DNA from: Selenomonas sp.
GTDB taxonomy: Bacteria > Bacillota > Negativicutes > Selenomonadales > Selenomonadaceae
Direction of reading: 5' to 3'
Assembly: GCF_022771645.1 (NCBI RefSeq)
Contig: NZ_JALFCU010000033.1
Coordinates: 1 to 13,768, forward strand
DNA: 13,768 nucleotides
The notes beneath the pieces are model-generated. The model was given only the letters and a program-made list of their open reading frames with translations. It did not search any database and had not been told where the DNA came from. Made by a program: the position numbers and the translations under genes. Shown here piece by piece: positions 1 through 7,395 of this stretch (the stretch's first letter is position 1; each line of letters starts with the position of its first letter).

Positions 1-1
1 T

Positions 2-1471
2 CAAGTGCCGGCGATGATTGCGCTCGTCACGTCGTGGACGGAGGGCGAGGGCAAGCCCTCGGATGTCGGCACGCTCCTGACATGGGAGCAGGTGCGCGAG
101 ATGGAGGCGAGCGGCCTCGTGAGCGTCGCGTCGCACAGCCATGCGATGCACAAGCAGCAGGCCATCGACCCGCAGGGCGACCGCAATGCCGTCGCGGGCT
201 ATCACCTGTACTTCACGAACCTCCCGAAGGCCGACGGCACGATGGAGAGCCGCTACGAGACGGACGAGGAATATCAGACGCGGCTGCAGCAAGACCTCCA
301 AAAGAGTCAGGACGTCTTGACGGAGCGCCTCGGCCATCCCGTCCGCGCGATGGTCTGGCCGTACGGCATCTTCTCCGGCGAGGCACAGCAAGCCGCGCAG
401 GCAGCGGGCATGGACGTCATGTTCAATCTCAATGCGAGCGCGAACAACACGCCGGAGACGACGAGCCTCAGCAACTCGAACCGCGCCTTATTGGAAAAAT
501 CGACGCCGAAGAAAGAATTCCAGCAAGACCTCGCAGGCTATCAAGCGCCGATCCGTCTGGCGCAAGTCGATATCGACGCCATCTATGACGAAGATCCTGT
601 GGCGATGCGCGAGAACATTCGCGGCGTCATCGAGCATCTCGATAACAACGGCATCAACCTCGTCGCCTTGCAGGCGTTCGCCGATCCCGATGGCGACGGC
701 AACGTGGGCAAGGTCTATTTCCACAACAACGTCGTGCCGGTCGAGGCCGATGTCTTCAACACCGTGGCGAACGCCATCGAGATGGACGGCATTGACGTCG
801 TGGCGTGGCTGCCGGGGCTCAGCTATACGTCGCTTGCGGCGGCGGACGGCAGCAACGTCGTGCAGGCGGATGGCGAGGCCGGCTGGTATCAGCGCTTGTC
901 GCCGTTCGACGCGGTGAACGAGGCGAAGCTCGTCGAGCTCTACCGCGACCTCGGGCGCTACACCGTCGCGCAGGGCGTCTTGTTCCAAGACGATCTCTAT
1001 CTGAATGATTTCGAGGACGTTTCGCCAGCGGCGAAAGGAGCGGGCACAGCAGCGAAGACGAAACGCCTGACCGATCTCTCGCTCGCGCTCGGCGCAGCGT
1101 TCCGCGAGAGCCGCCCCGACGGCCTGCTGGTGCGCGACATTTACGACGAGGTCGTGCTGAACCCGGCGTCGGAAGAGTGGTTCGCGCAAAATTATGCGGA
1201 CTGCTTGCAACATTACGACTACGTCGTCGTCATGGCGTATCCGTACATGGATCACGAGCAGGACCCGCTCGGCTTCCTCGCGCGCGTCGCGAAGGCCGTC
1301 GAGCAGGCCGGCGGCACGGACAAGACGATTGTCAAGATCCAGTCGTACGATTGGGAGAAGGAGCGCTGGTTCAGCAACAAAAACTTTTCCGCGCAGATGA
1401 AGACGCTCAAGGATGCCGGCATCCGGCACATGGGATATTATCCGAACACGTTTTGTTATTGGGAGAAATGA
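2..1471 (+). CDS. pgaB: PgaB, poly-beta-1,6-GlcNAc N-deacetylase/hydrolase (5' truncated by window edge)
   Basis: The frame is open from the window edge, so the true start and roughly the first 180 residues are missing (E. coli PgaB is about 670 residues; 489 are visible). The protein partly deacetylates PNAG during export, and its C-terminal half binds or cleaves the polymer. Numbering from the GTG at 5, the deacetylase remnant holds SHSHAMH, with H44 and H49 spaced like the E. coli metal-binding pair H184/H189, then MVWPYG near 119. The catalytic Asp lies upstream of the window. From about residue 180 follows the PgaB C-terminal hydrolase-like domain: LAQVDIDAIYDEDP, LQAFADPDGDG, LFQDDLYLNDFED and VVMAYPYMD, all close to E. 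coli PgaB. The gene is followed after 33 bp by pgaC. No signal peptide or lipobox can be judged because the N-terminus is absent. Family assignment is very secure. Confidence 0.93.
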   Translation, partial: QVPAMIALVTSWTEGEGKPSDVGTLLTWEQVREMEASGLVSVASHSHAMHKQQAIDPQGDRNAVAGYHLYFTNLPKADGTMESRYETDEEYQTRLQQDLQKSQDVLTERLGHPVRAMVWPYGIFSGEAQQAAQAAGMDVMFNLNASANNTPETTSLSNSNRALLEKSTPKKEFQQDLAGYQAPIRLAQVDIDAIYDEDPVAMRENIRGVIEHLDNNGINLVALQAFADPDGDGNVGKVYFHNNVVPVEADVFNTVANAIEMDGIDVVAWLPGLSYTSLAAADGSNVVQADGEAGWYQRLSPFDAVNEAKLVELYRDLGRYTVAQGVLFQDDLYLNDFEDVSPAAKGAGTAAKTKRLTDLSLALGAAFRESRPDGLLVRDIYDEVVLNPASEEWFAQNYADCLQHYDYVVVMAYPYMDHEQDPLGFLARVAKAVEQAGGTDKTIVKIQSYDWEKERWFSNKNFSAQMKTLKDAGIRHMGYYPNTFCYWEK

Positions 1472-1504
1472 AAGATATGTTGAAATTGAGGGAATGTGAA
1501 CGAT

Positions 1505-2608
1505 ATGAATGTACATGATTTCATCGAGTGGATGAAGGCGTACGTCTTTTTCTATCCGCTCATCATGAGCATCGCGTGGCTCATCGGCGGCGTCTTCTTT
1601 TACTGGCGCCGGGAAAAAGGGCAGAGCAAGGAGCCGCCGACGCTCGAACACCATCCGAAAGTCAGCGTCCTCATCCCCGCGCACAACGAGGAGCGCGACC
1701 TGCGCGACGCTGTGACGTCGATTTTTGAAAACGACTATGACAATCTCGAAGTCATCGTCATCAACGACGCGAGCACGGACGGCACGCAGGACGTGATTGA
1801 AGCGCTCATGAAGACGTATCCGGCGCTCCGCGCCGTGCGCCTCACGCAGAACATGGGCAAGGCGAACGCGCTCAACGCGGCGCTGCCGATGACGCAGGGC
1901 GAGGTCATCGTCACGCTCGACGCGGACAGCATGCTCGACCGGCACGCCATCGAGTGGGCCGTCTGGCATTTCATCCATTTTCCGCGCGTCGGCGCCGTGA
2001 CGGGCAACCCGCGCGTGCGCAACCGCACGACGCTCCTCGCGAAGATCCAGACGGCGGAGTACGCGAGCGTCATCAGCCTCATCAAGCGGACGCAACGCCT
2101 CGTCGGCAAGCTCATGACGGTCTCGGGCGTCGTGGCGGCCTGGCGCAAGACGGCGCTCGTCAGCGTTGGCGGCTGGGACCCGCGCTCCGTCACGGACGAT
2201 ATCGACATGACGTGGCGGCTCGAGACGCGCTTCTGGGACATCCGCTATGAGCCGAACATGCTGTGCTGGATGCTCGTGCCCGAGACGCTCAAGGGCATCT
2301 GGCATCAGCGGCTGCGCTGGGCGCTCGCGCAGCTCACGGGCGTCGGGCGCGAGATCGTCGGCAATCCGTTCTGGGGATGGAACGGCGCGGTCATCGCCTG
2401 CGTCTGCCTGTTGCAGTTCATCGTGAGCATCTTGCTCGATATGCGCTATGACAAAGATTTGTGGAAAGTGGTGTTCTGGGTCGTCTGGTATCCGGTGGCG
2501 TATTGGGCGTTCAACGCGACGGCGGCGGCTGTCTCGTTCCCGAAAGGGATGTTCCGTTCCATGGAGCAGCCGGCGACTTGGGTGAGTCCTGACAGGGGGT
2601 ATCGATGA
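1505..2608 (+). CDS. pgaC: PgaC, PNAG synthase (family 2 glycosyltransferase)
   Basis: This inner-membrane processive glycosyltransferase polymerises UDP-GlcNAc into poly-beta-1,6-GlcNAc. I chose ATG 1505, giving 367 residues, because the GAGGGA at 1488-1493 is 11 nt away, whereas the in-frame GTG at 1496 is only 2 nt from it. Visible parts are one N-terminal membrane segment (about 11-36), VSVLIPAHNEE, NDASTDGT, the DAD motif at 139-141, TDDID at 230-234 and QRLRW at 268-272. Two C-terminal membrane segments follow, and the protein ends in WVSPDRG as in E. coli PgaC. It is about 70 residues shorter than the 441-residue E. coli protein: one N-terminal membrane segment and one segment after QRLRW appear to be missing, and the usual WAQGG after the motif reads WALAQLTG. 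The stop overlaps pgaD by 4 bp (ATGA). A related GT2 such as an IcaA-type synthase is the same function under another name. Confidence 0.92.
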   Translation: MNVHDFIEWMKAYVFFYPLIMSIAWLIGGVFFYWRREKGQSKEPPTLEHHPKVSVLIPAHNEERDLRDAVTSIFENDYDNLEVIVINDASTDGTQDVIEALMKTYPALRAVRLTQNMGKANALNAALPMTQGEVIVTLDADSMLDRHAIEWAVWHFIHFPRVGAVTGNPRVRNRTTLLAKIQTAEYASVISLIKRTQRLVGKLMTVSGVVAAWRKTALVSVGGWDPRSVTDDIDMTWRLETRFWDIRYEPNMLCWMLVPETLKGIWHQRLRWALAQLTGVGREIVGNPFWGWNGAVIACVCLLQFIVSILLDMRYDKDLWKVVFWVVWYPVAYWAFNATAAAVSFPKGMFRSMEQPATWVSPDRGYR

Positions 2609-3042
2609 TGGAAAAGCAAATGAAACAAACAGCACCTGTGATTGACAACAGCGAAAAACGGAGCAGCCTGCTCCGCCGGGTCGAGCAGGTCGTATCGGCC
2701 GTCGCCACGCTGGCCGTGTGGATCGTCGTCCTCTACGCCATCTACCACATCCTCGTGCTCGGGAACTATCCGGACGATTCGATGATGGAGGTGCTCGTCA
2801 TCCTGTCGCTCGCGACGCTGTTGCTCCTCCTTTCGAGCGCGTTCTGGCAAGCGTACAATATCCACCGCTTCCGCGGGCGCGAGCGCCGCAAAGCCGTCCC
2901 GATGCCGTCGGACACGGAGCTCGCAAAATCCTTTGCCATGAGCCTCCCGACGTATCGTGCCGTCCAAAGCAGCGCGTTCGTCGAAGTCTCGTCACTCGAC
3001 GACCAAGGATACTGCGTGAAAAAATATCCGTCACAGGACTGA
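2605..3042 (+). CDS. pgaD: PgaD, small membrane partner of PNAG synthase
   Basis: This 145-residue protein has two predicted membrane segments (about 31-52 and 59-83), separated by a short loop, with a cytoplasmic tail; the size is close to E. coli PgaD (137). After the second segment, FWQAYNIHRFRG resembles the conserved YNxxRF stretch of the PgaD family. In E. coli, PgaC and PgaD jointly bind c-di-GMP, which stabilises the synthase, so this operon is probably controlled post-translationally by c-di-GMP; that is inference from the family. ATG 2605 overlaps the pgaC stop as ATGA and has AGGGGG at 2594-2599, 5 nt away. A second ATG at 2608 is 8 nt away and equally possible. Sequence similarity is weak in this family, so operon position carries much of the weight. 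Confidence 0.8.
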   Translation: MMEKQMKQTAPVIDNSEKRSSLLRRVEQVVSAVATLAVWIVVLYAIYHILVLGNYPDDSMMEVLVILSLATLLLLLSSAFWQAYNIHRFRGRERRKAVPMPSDTELAKSFAMSLPTYRAVQSSAFVEVSSLDDQGYCVKKYPSQD

Positions 3043-3053
3043 CCGACGAAATC

Positions 3054-3082
3054 ATCCCGGGGAATCGTTCCTCGGGATTTTT
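3054..3082 (+). terminator. Intrinsic terminator of the pga operon
   Basis: An 11-bp stem (3054-3064 with 3068-3078, including one G-U pair) closes a 3-nt TCG loop and runs into TTTTT. It begins 11 nt after the pgaD stop and separates pga from cdaA. Confidence 0.8.
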
Positions 3083-3182
3083 GTCGTTTATGATGAAAAA
3101 ATCTGAAGGGTCACAAGGATTTTCCAGAAATAAGATAGAATAAAGTAGTAAAGTGATTTTTTGTAGAAAGGAGGGACGCGCC

Positions 3183-4028
3183 ATGCCTATGGATTTTTCT
3201 TTGCCGCAAGTGCCGACGCAGCTGCGCGGCATCCTTTCGACGATCGGCCCCTTGGACATCCTCGACATCTTGATTGTCGCCATCATCCTTTACAAAGTCT
3301 ATGAGATGCTCCAGGACACGCGCGCCATCACGCTCGTCAAAGGCCTGCTGGTGCTCCTCGGCATCACGCTCGTCTGCAACTGGATGGAGCTCCACGTCAT
3401 TTCGTGGCTGCTGCAGAAAGCCGTCACGCTGATCTTCGTCGCGCTGCCGATCGTGTTCCAGCCGGAACTGCGGCGCGCGCTCGAGCATCTCGGCCAGGGG
3501 CGGTTCCTCGCGAATCCGACCGTCCTCGACGACCGCCAGGCGCAGAACGTCGTGCATGAGCTCGTGCGCGCCGTGCGCACGCTCGCCTCGACGAAGACGG
3601 GCGCGCTGCTCGACATCGAGCGCAACATGGGGCTCAACGACATCTGCGCGAGCGGCATCCAGACGGATGCGCTCATCACGGCGGAATTCCTGCTGAACGT
3701 CTTCATCCCGAACACGCCGCTCCACGACGGCGCCGGCATCGTGCGCGGCAACCGCCTCATCGCGGCCAGCTGCTACCTGCCGCTCACGGAGCGCTCGTTC
3801 TCGACGGAGCTCGGCACGCGCCACCGCGCGGCCATCGGCCTCTCGGAACAATGCGATGCGCTCGTCGTCGTCGTCAGCGAGGAGACGGGCACGATTTCCG
3901 TCGCCGAGGAAGGGCACATCACGCGCCATCTCGATGCGGAAGCGCTCAAGAACATCCTGATGCCCGTGTTTTCGCCGGAGAAGCAGACGTTCCGCGAACT
4001 GGTGGAGAACTGGAGGAAGAAGAAATGA
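3183..4028 (+). CDS. cdaA: CdaA, membrane diadenylate cyclase (c-di-AMP synthase)
   Basis: CdaA condenses two ATP into c-di-AMP, the second messenger that governs K+ and osmolyte transport and cell-wall homeostasis in Firmicutes. The protein is 281 residues, close to the usual 273 or so. The N-terminal third contains three hydrophobic segments (about 25-43, 49-69 and 74-93). The DAC domain follows, with the diagnostic DGA at 182-184 and RHR at 213-215, and EETGTISVA downstream, so the active site looks intact. ATG 3183 was chosen because AAAGGAGGG (3167-3175) lies 7 nt upstream; a longer GTG-initiated reading at 3153 would run through this ribosome-binding site. The stop overlaps cdaR by 4 bp (ATGA). 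In B. subtilis and Listeria the CdaR partner modulates CdaA, and the same pairing is seen here. I see no convincing -35/-10 pair in the 100 bases upstream. Confidence 0.96.
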   Translation: MPMDFSLPQVPTQLRGILSTIGPLDILDILIVAIILYKVYEMLQDTRAITLVKGLLVLLGITLVCNWMELHVISWLLQKAVTLIFVALPIVFQPELRRALEHLGQGRFLANPTVLDDRQAQNVVHELVRAVRTLASTKTGALLDIERNMGLNDICASGIQTDALITAEFLLNVFIPNTPLHDGAGIVRGNRLIAASCYLPLTERSFSTELGTRHRAAIGLSEQCDALVVVVSEETGTISVAEEGHITRHLDAEALKNILMPVFSPEKQTFRELVENWRKKK

Positions 4029-4957
4029 TGAACCGCATCAATAGCATCTTCCGACGCAATCTGCCCGCGAAGATCCTCGCGCTCTTCGTCGCCATCATCC
4101 TCTGGGTCGTCGTCATGAACGATCAGAACCCGTCCATCGAGGGCAGCTTCACCGTGCCGGTCGCCGTCGTCAACGCGCCGGAAGGCTACAAGATCACGAA
4201 GAGCGACGAAGACGTCAAGATCAAGGTGCGCGGCCCGCGCTCGTTGTTCGTCTCGGCGTCGGCGGAGGATTTCCGCGCGTACGTCGACCTCAGCGGCGCG
4301 GAGGCGGGCAAGGCGGAGTACAAAGTCCAGACGGCGCTGCCGCAAGGCTTCGAGCTCGTTGAGGTGCAGCCGGAGGTCGTGACGTTCGACCTCGACCAGG
4401 TCGTGCAGAAGCGCATGCGCGCCGATGTGACGGTCACGGGCAGCTCGGCCGCCGGAACGACGGTCGCGAAAGTCTCGCAGGATGCGTCGTTCGTCACGCT
4501 CGAAGGGCCGCAGTCGGCCATCGACACGGTCGTGCGCGTCGTCGGCTACGTCGGCCTCGCAGGGAACAACACGGACTTCGACGTCATGGTGCCGCTCACG
4601 GCGCTCAACGCCGACGGCCGCGAAGTGCAGGGCGTCCGCGTCGTGCCGCAGACGACGTCCGTCTCCGTGCAGCTTGCGCGCGGCCTGTCGAAGAAGATCG
4701 TCTCCATCCATCCCGTGCTCGCCGACGATCTGGCGGACGGCTACCAGCTCGGAGACGTGCGCACCGACCCGATCAAGATCGAGATCGCGGGCGACAGCAA
4801 GACCATCGAATCGCTCACGGCCGTCGACACGGAGACCATCGACCTCGCGAAATTCACGTCGAACCAGAAGATCACTGTGAAGCTCGCGCTGCCGAGCGGC
4901 GTGACGGTCACGAACCCCGATGTCGTCGTGAGCATCGAGATCAAGAAGAAAAAGTAA
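4025..4957 (+). CDS. cdaR: CdaR (YbbR-domain regulator of CdaA)
   Basis: This 310-residue protein has a single N-terminal membrane anchor (about 16-31, ending LWVVVMN) followed by an extracytoplasmic region of about three YbbR-type repeats (roughly 40-118, 120-205 and 210-305). Each repeat contains a GPxxxI/V or GDSKTI-like turn and a V-D-L strand motif; the B. subtilis protein has four. CdaR binds the membrane part of CdaA and tunes c-di-AMP synthesis. The start at ATG 4025 overlaps the cdaA stop and has GGAGG at 4012-4016, 8 nt away; the next codon is also ATG (4028). The end is a run of lysines before TAA. In many Firmicutes glmM comes next, but here a terminator follows at once. Repeat boundaries are estimates. 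Confidence 0.92.
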   Translation: MMNRINSIFRRNLPAKILALFVAIILWVVVMNDQNPSIEGSFTVPVAVVNAPEGYKITKSDEDVKIKVRGPRSLFVSASAEDFRAYVDLSGAEAGKAEYKVQTALPQGFELVEVQPEVVTFDLDQVVQKRMRADVTVTGSSAAGTTVAKVSQDASFVTLEGPQSAIDTVVRVVGYVGLAGNNTDFDVMVPLTALNADGREVQGVRVVPQTTSVSVQLARGLSKKIVSIHPVLADDLADGYQLGDVRTDPIKIEIAGDSKTIESLTAVDTETIDLAKFTSNQKITVKLALPSGVTVTNPDVVVSIEIKKKK

Positions 4958-4970
4958 CGTGCACTCACCC

Positions 4971-4999
4971 AAAGCCTCCCCTCTGGGGAGGCTTTGTTG
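4971..4999 (+). terminator. Intrinsic terminator after cdaAR
   Basis: A perfect 11-bp stem AAAGCCTCCCC/GGGGAGGCTTT (4971-4981 with 4985-4995) has a 3-nt TCT loop. The T-tract is short and interrupted (TTTGTTG). It starts 13 nt after the cdaR stop. Confidence 0.75.
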
Positions 5000-5032
5000 C
5001 GAAAGAATTTTGTATACTTTGCGCAGGCAATA

Positions 5033-5061
5033 TGGACATGTGTCCTCTTTTGACGTATGAT
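5033..5061 (+). promoter_or_regulatory. Sigma70-type promoter for the aminotransferase gene
   Basis: TGGACA (5033-5038) and TATGAT (5056-5061) are separated by exactly 17 bp, each one mismatch from consensus. The predicted transcript start near 5068 leaves a leader of about 60 nt before the ATG at 5127. The fit is good, but it is a pattern match only. Confidence 0.5.
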
Positions 5062-5126
5062 AAGAAAAGTTGAGCGTGACATATTGCACAAACATATGTC
5101 CGGGATATTGAGGAGGAATTATTCTG

Positions 5127-6371
5127 ATGACGAACAGTATGGCTGCATCCCATGCACGGGACAAGAGACTGAAAGACGCGATCTTCGGCGCGAGCGCCGC
5201 GTGCCGCGAGGCGACGGAAAAATACGGCGCTGACAAGGTCACGAACGCGACGATCGGCACGATGATCGACGACGACGGCAAGCTCGCCTGCCTGCCGACG
5301 ATGGAGCGCGTCTACCGCAGCCTCCCGATGACGGATCTCATCGCCTACGCGCCGATTTCCGGCCTGCCGGCCTACCTCGATGCCGTCATCGACCTGACGT
5401 TTGCCGACCACAAGCCCGAGGGGTATCTCGGCTCCGTCGCGACGGCGGGCGGCACGGGCGCGATCCATCATGCCGTGGCGAACTATGCCGAGCACGGCAC
5501 GTATGTCCTCACGTCCGACTGGTACTGGGGCACGTACAACGTCATCTGCAACGAGTGCGGCTGCAAGCTCACGAACTACACGCTGTTCGACGAGCAGCAG
5601 CATTTCAACCTTGCGGCCTACACGGCGAAAGTTGACGAAATCCTCAAAGGGCAGGACAGCCTGCTCGCCATCATCAACACGCCGGCGCACAACCCGACGG
5701 GCTTCAGCCTGACGGAAGAAGACTGGGAAGGCGTGCTCGAGCTCACGAAGAAGTACGCGGCCAAGGGCAAGAAGATGAGCATCCTCGTCGACATCGCCTA
5801 CATCGACTACGCGGGCGAAAAGAACGAGACGAGGAAGTTCATGGACAAGTTCGCAGGACTCCCCGACAACGTGCTCATCATGTTCTCGTTCTCCATGTCG
5901 AAAGGCTACACGATGTACGGCCAGCGCACGGGCGCGCTCATCGGCCTGTCGTCATCGAAATCCGTCATCGACGAGTTCAAGGAAATCAACAAGTACACGA
6001 GCCGCGCGACGTGGTCGAACATCAATCGCGGCGCCATGACGCTCCTCACGAAGATTCAGCAGGACAAGGCGGCGCTCGCGCAGTTCGAGAAAGAGCGCGA
6101 CGACTTCTACAAGCTCATCCAGCATCGCGGCGACATCTTCATGCAGGAAGCGAAGGAATGCGGTCTCAACGCGCTGCCGTATAAAGGCGGCTTCTTCCTC
6201 TCCGTGCCAGCGAAAGACCCGGGCGCGGTCTGCGATGCGTTGCATGACGACCTCGTCTTCGCCGTGCCGCTGAAGCTCGGCGTCCGCATCGCGGCCTGCT
6301 CCGTCTCGACGGAAAAGATGAAAGGCGTCGCAGCGAAAGTCCTCAAGGCGCAGAAAAAAGTCGAAGGCTGA
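5127..6371 (+). CDS. Class I PLP-dependent aminotransferase (aspartate/aromatic type)
   Basis: This 414-residue cytoplasmic fold-type I aminotransferase moves an amino group between an amino acid and a 2-oxo acid. The catalytic set is complete and sits at almost the classical aspartate aminotransferase numbers: N189 in HNPTG, D222 and Y225 in VDIAYIDY, the PLP lysine K259 in FSMSKGYTMYGQRTG, and the carboxylate-binding R387 in GVRIAACS. The SxSKxxxxYGxRxG arrangement places it with the aspartate/aromatic (I-alpha) enzymes rather than the MalY or alanine types. The substrate cannot be read from sequence. ATG 5127 has AGGAGG at 5111-5116, 10 nt away. It has its own promoter and its own terminator, so it is likely monocistronic and unlinked to either neighbour's pathway. 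Confidence 0.9.
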   Translation: MTNSMAASHARDKRLKDAIFGASAACREATEKYGADKVTNATIGTMIDDDGKLACLPTMERVYRSLPMTDLIAYAPISGLPAYLDAVIDLTFADHKPEGYLGSVATAGGTGAIHHAVANYAEHGTYVLTSDWYWGTYNVICNECGCKLTNYTLFDEQQHFNLAAYTAKVDEILKGQDSLLAIINTPAHNPTGFSLTEEDWEGVLELTKKYAAKGKKMSILVDIAYIDYAGEKNETRKFMDKFAGLPDNVLIMFSFSMSKGYTMYGQRTGALIGLSSSKSVIDEFKEINKYTSRATWSNINRGAMTLLTKIQQDKAALAQFEKERDDFYKLIQHRGDIFMQEAKECGLNALPYKGGFFLSVPAKDPGAVCDALHDDLVFAVPLKLGVRIAACSVSTEKMKGVAAKVLKAQKKVEG

Positions 6372-6387
6372 CGCTTATTTCGATACC

Positions 6388-6414
6388 AAGCCTCCCCTCA
6401 CGGGGAGGTTTTTT
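6388..6414 (+). terminator. Intrinsic terminator after the aminotransferase
   Basis: A stem of about 10 bp, AAGCCTCCCC with GGGGAGGTTT (6388-6397 with 6402-6411, one G-T wobble), closes a TCAC loop and is followed by a T-run and then CTTTG. It begins 16 nt after the stop codon. Confidence 0.85.
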
Positions 6415-6443
6415 CTTTGTTCATTTTTGAACTATCATCCGAT

Positions 6444-6463
6444 AAAGTTAATTTATGAACTTT
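6444..6463. repeat. Inverted repeat upstream of the etfB promoter, candidate operator
   Basis: AAAGTT (6444-6449) and AACTTT (6458-6463) form a perfect 6-bp inverted repeat with an 8-bp AT-rich spacer, ending 1 bp before the -35 hexamer. The size and position suit a dimeric transcription factor. No regulator is identified. Confidence 0.35.
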
Positions 6464-6464
6464 G

Positions 6465-6493
6465 TAGACAAATACCGACAAATACGCTAGAAT
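6465..6493 (+). promoter_or_regulatory. Sigma70-type promoter of the etfBA-ldh operon, with phased repeats
   Basis: TAGACA (6465-6470) and TAGAAT (6488-6493) have a 17-bp spacer, each one mismatch from consensus. The spacer region contains GACAAATAC twice (6467-6475 and 6477-6485) with a 10-bp period. Transcription would start near 6500, giving a leader of about 90 nt before etfB. No strong hairpin was noticed in that leader. Confidence 0.6.
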
Positions 6494-6588
6494 ACGGGTG
6501 AAAGAAGGATAAGGACGAGCAAACAAATATGCAACAGCGTTTCGAAAGCGCTGCGGATGGTTCAGTTTTTCGTGGGGGAGGAACATTC

Positions 6589-7380
6589 ATGGAAATTCTC
6601 GTTTGCATCAAGCAGGTGCCGGGCTCGAACAAGGTCGAGGTCGATCCGGTGACGGGCGTCTTGAAGCGCGACGGCGCGGACAGCAAGATGAACCCGTACG
6701 ACCTCTATGCGCTTGAGGTCGGGCTCGAACTCAAGGAGCAGTACGGCGGCCGCGTCAGCGTGCTGACGATGGGTCCGCCGCAGGCGAAGGCCGTGCTCTA
6801 CGAGGCGTTCGCCATGGGCGCGGACGAGGGCGCGCTCATCACGGATCGCAAGTTCGGCGGCGCGGACGTGCTTGCGACGAGCTACACGCTGTCGCAGGGC
6901 ATCAAAAAGTTCGGCACGTTCGACCTCATCCTCTGCGGCCTGCAGACGACGGACGGCGACACGGCGCAGGTCGGTCCGGAGGTCTCGGAGACGCTCGGCA
7001 TCCCGTGCGTCTGCAACGTCAGCGCCATCGGCGCCGTGAAGGCCGGCGCCATCACGGTCATGATGGACATGCCGGAAGACATCGAGGAGGTCCGGGTCTC
7101 GTTCCCGTGCCTGCTCACCGTGCAGAAAGACATCATGCAGCCGCGCCTGCCGTCTTACAAGCTGAAGAAAGCGACGGAGAAACGCGGCATCCGGATGTTC
7201 ACGCTGCAGGACATGGACGACCAGGACGAGCATCATTATGGGCTGAACGGCTCCCCCACGCAGGTGCAGCGCATCTTCCCGCCGACATCGGACAAGGTGC
7301 AGCAGACGCTCGAAGGCACGAATGCGGAGATGGCCGACCAGCTGTACCGCATTTTGCGCAAGAAGAAATTCATGGCTTGA
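6589..7380 (+). CDS. etfB: Electron transfer flavoprotein beta subunit (EtfB), bifurcating type
   Basis: This 263-residue protein is of standard EtfB length. It begins MEILVCIKQVPGSN, the usual EtfB start, and carries NPYDLYALE near 44-52. QTTDGDTAQVGP (119-130) corresponds to the loop that holds the beta-FAD of electron-bifurcating Etfs. With EtfA it forms the heterodimer that splits or merges electron pairs between NAD, ferredoxin and a partner dehydrogenase. I chose ATG 6589 because GGGGGAGGA (6574-6582) lies immediately upstream with about 7 nt spacing; the in-frame ATG at 6529 has no such site and would add 20 unrelated residues. The gene is first in a three-gene operon with only 15 nt before etfA. 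Assignment to the bifurcating group rests on motif and context, not on a tree. Confidence 0.94.
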   Translation: MEILVCIKQVPGSNKVEVDPVTGVLKRDGADSKMNPYDLYALEVGLELKEQYGGRVSVLTMGPPQAKAVLYEAFAMGADEGALITDRKFGGADVLATSYTLSQGIKKFGTFDLILCGLQTTDGDTAQVGPEVSETLGIPCVCNVSAIGAVKAGAITVMMDMPEDIEEVRVSFPCLLTVQKDIMQPRLPSYKLKKATEKRGIRMFTLQDMDDQDEHHYGLNGSPTQVQRIFPPTSDKVQQTLEGTNAEMADQLYRILRKKKFMA

Positions 7381-7395
7381 CGGGGGGAATGAGAT

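Noticed and set aside
488..2635. A 715-codon open frame on the minus strand antisense to pgaB/pgaC
   Set aside because: It is a shadow: strong C/G bias at third positions removes antisense stops. The translation is rich in Arg, Asp, His and Val with no domain, while the plus strand encodes clear PgaB and PgaC.
3111..3154. Possible promoter for cdaA using TAGAAT (3136) or TAAAGT (3141, 3149)
   Set aside because: No acceptable -35 hexamer lies 16-18 bp upstream of any of these, so I did not annotate it.
5050..5055. TTGACG as an alternative -35 before the aminotransferase
   Set aside because: The sequence 17 bp downstream (AGCGTG) is not a -10; the TGGACA/TATGAT pair fits better.
3773..5281. 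A 502-codon minus-strand open frame opposite cdaA, cdaR and the aminotransferase start
   Set aside because: It runs through a terminator and a promoter on the other strand and has shadow composition.
6500..6588. Possible riboswitch or structured leader before etfB
   Set aside because: The leader of about 90 nt shows no strong hairpin or recognisable conserved core by eye.
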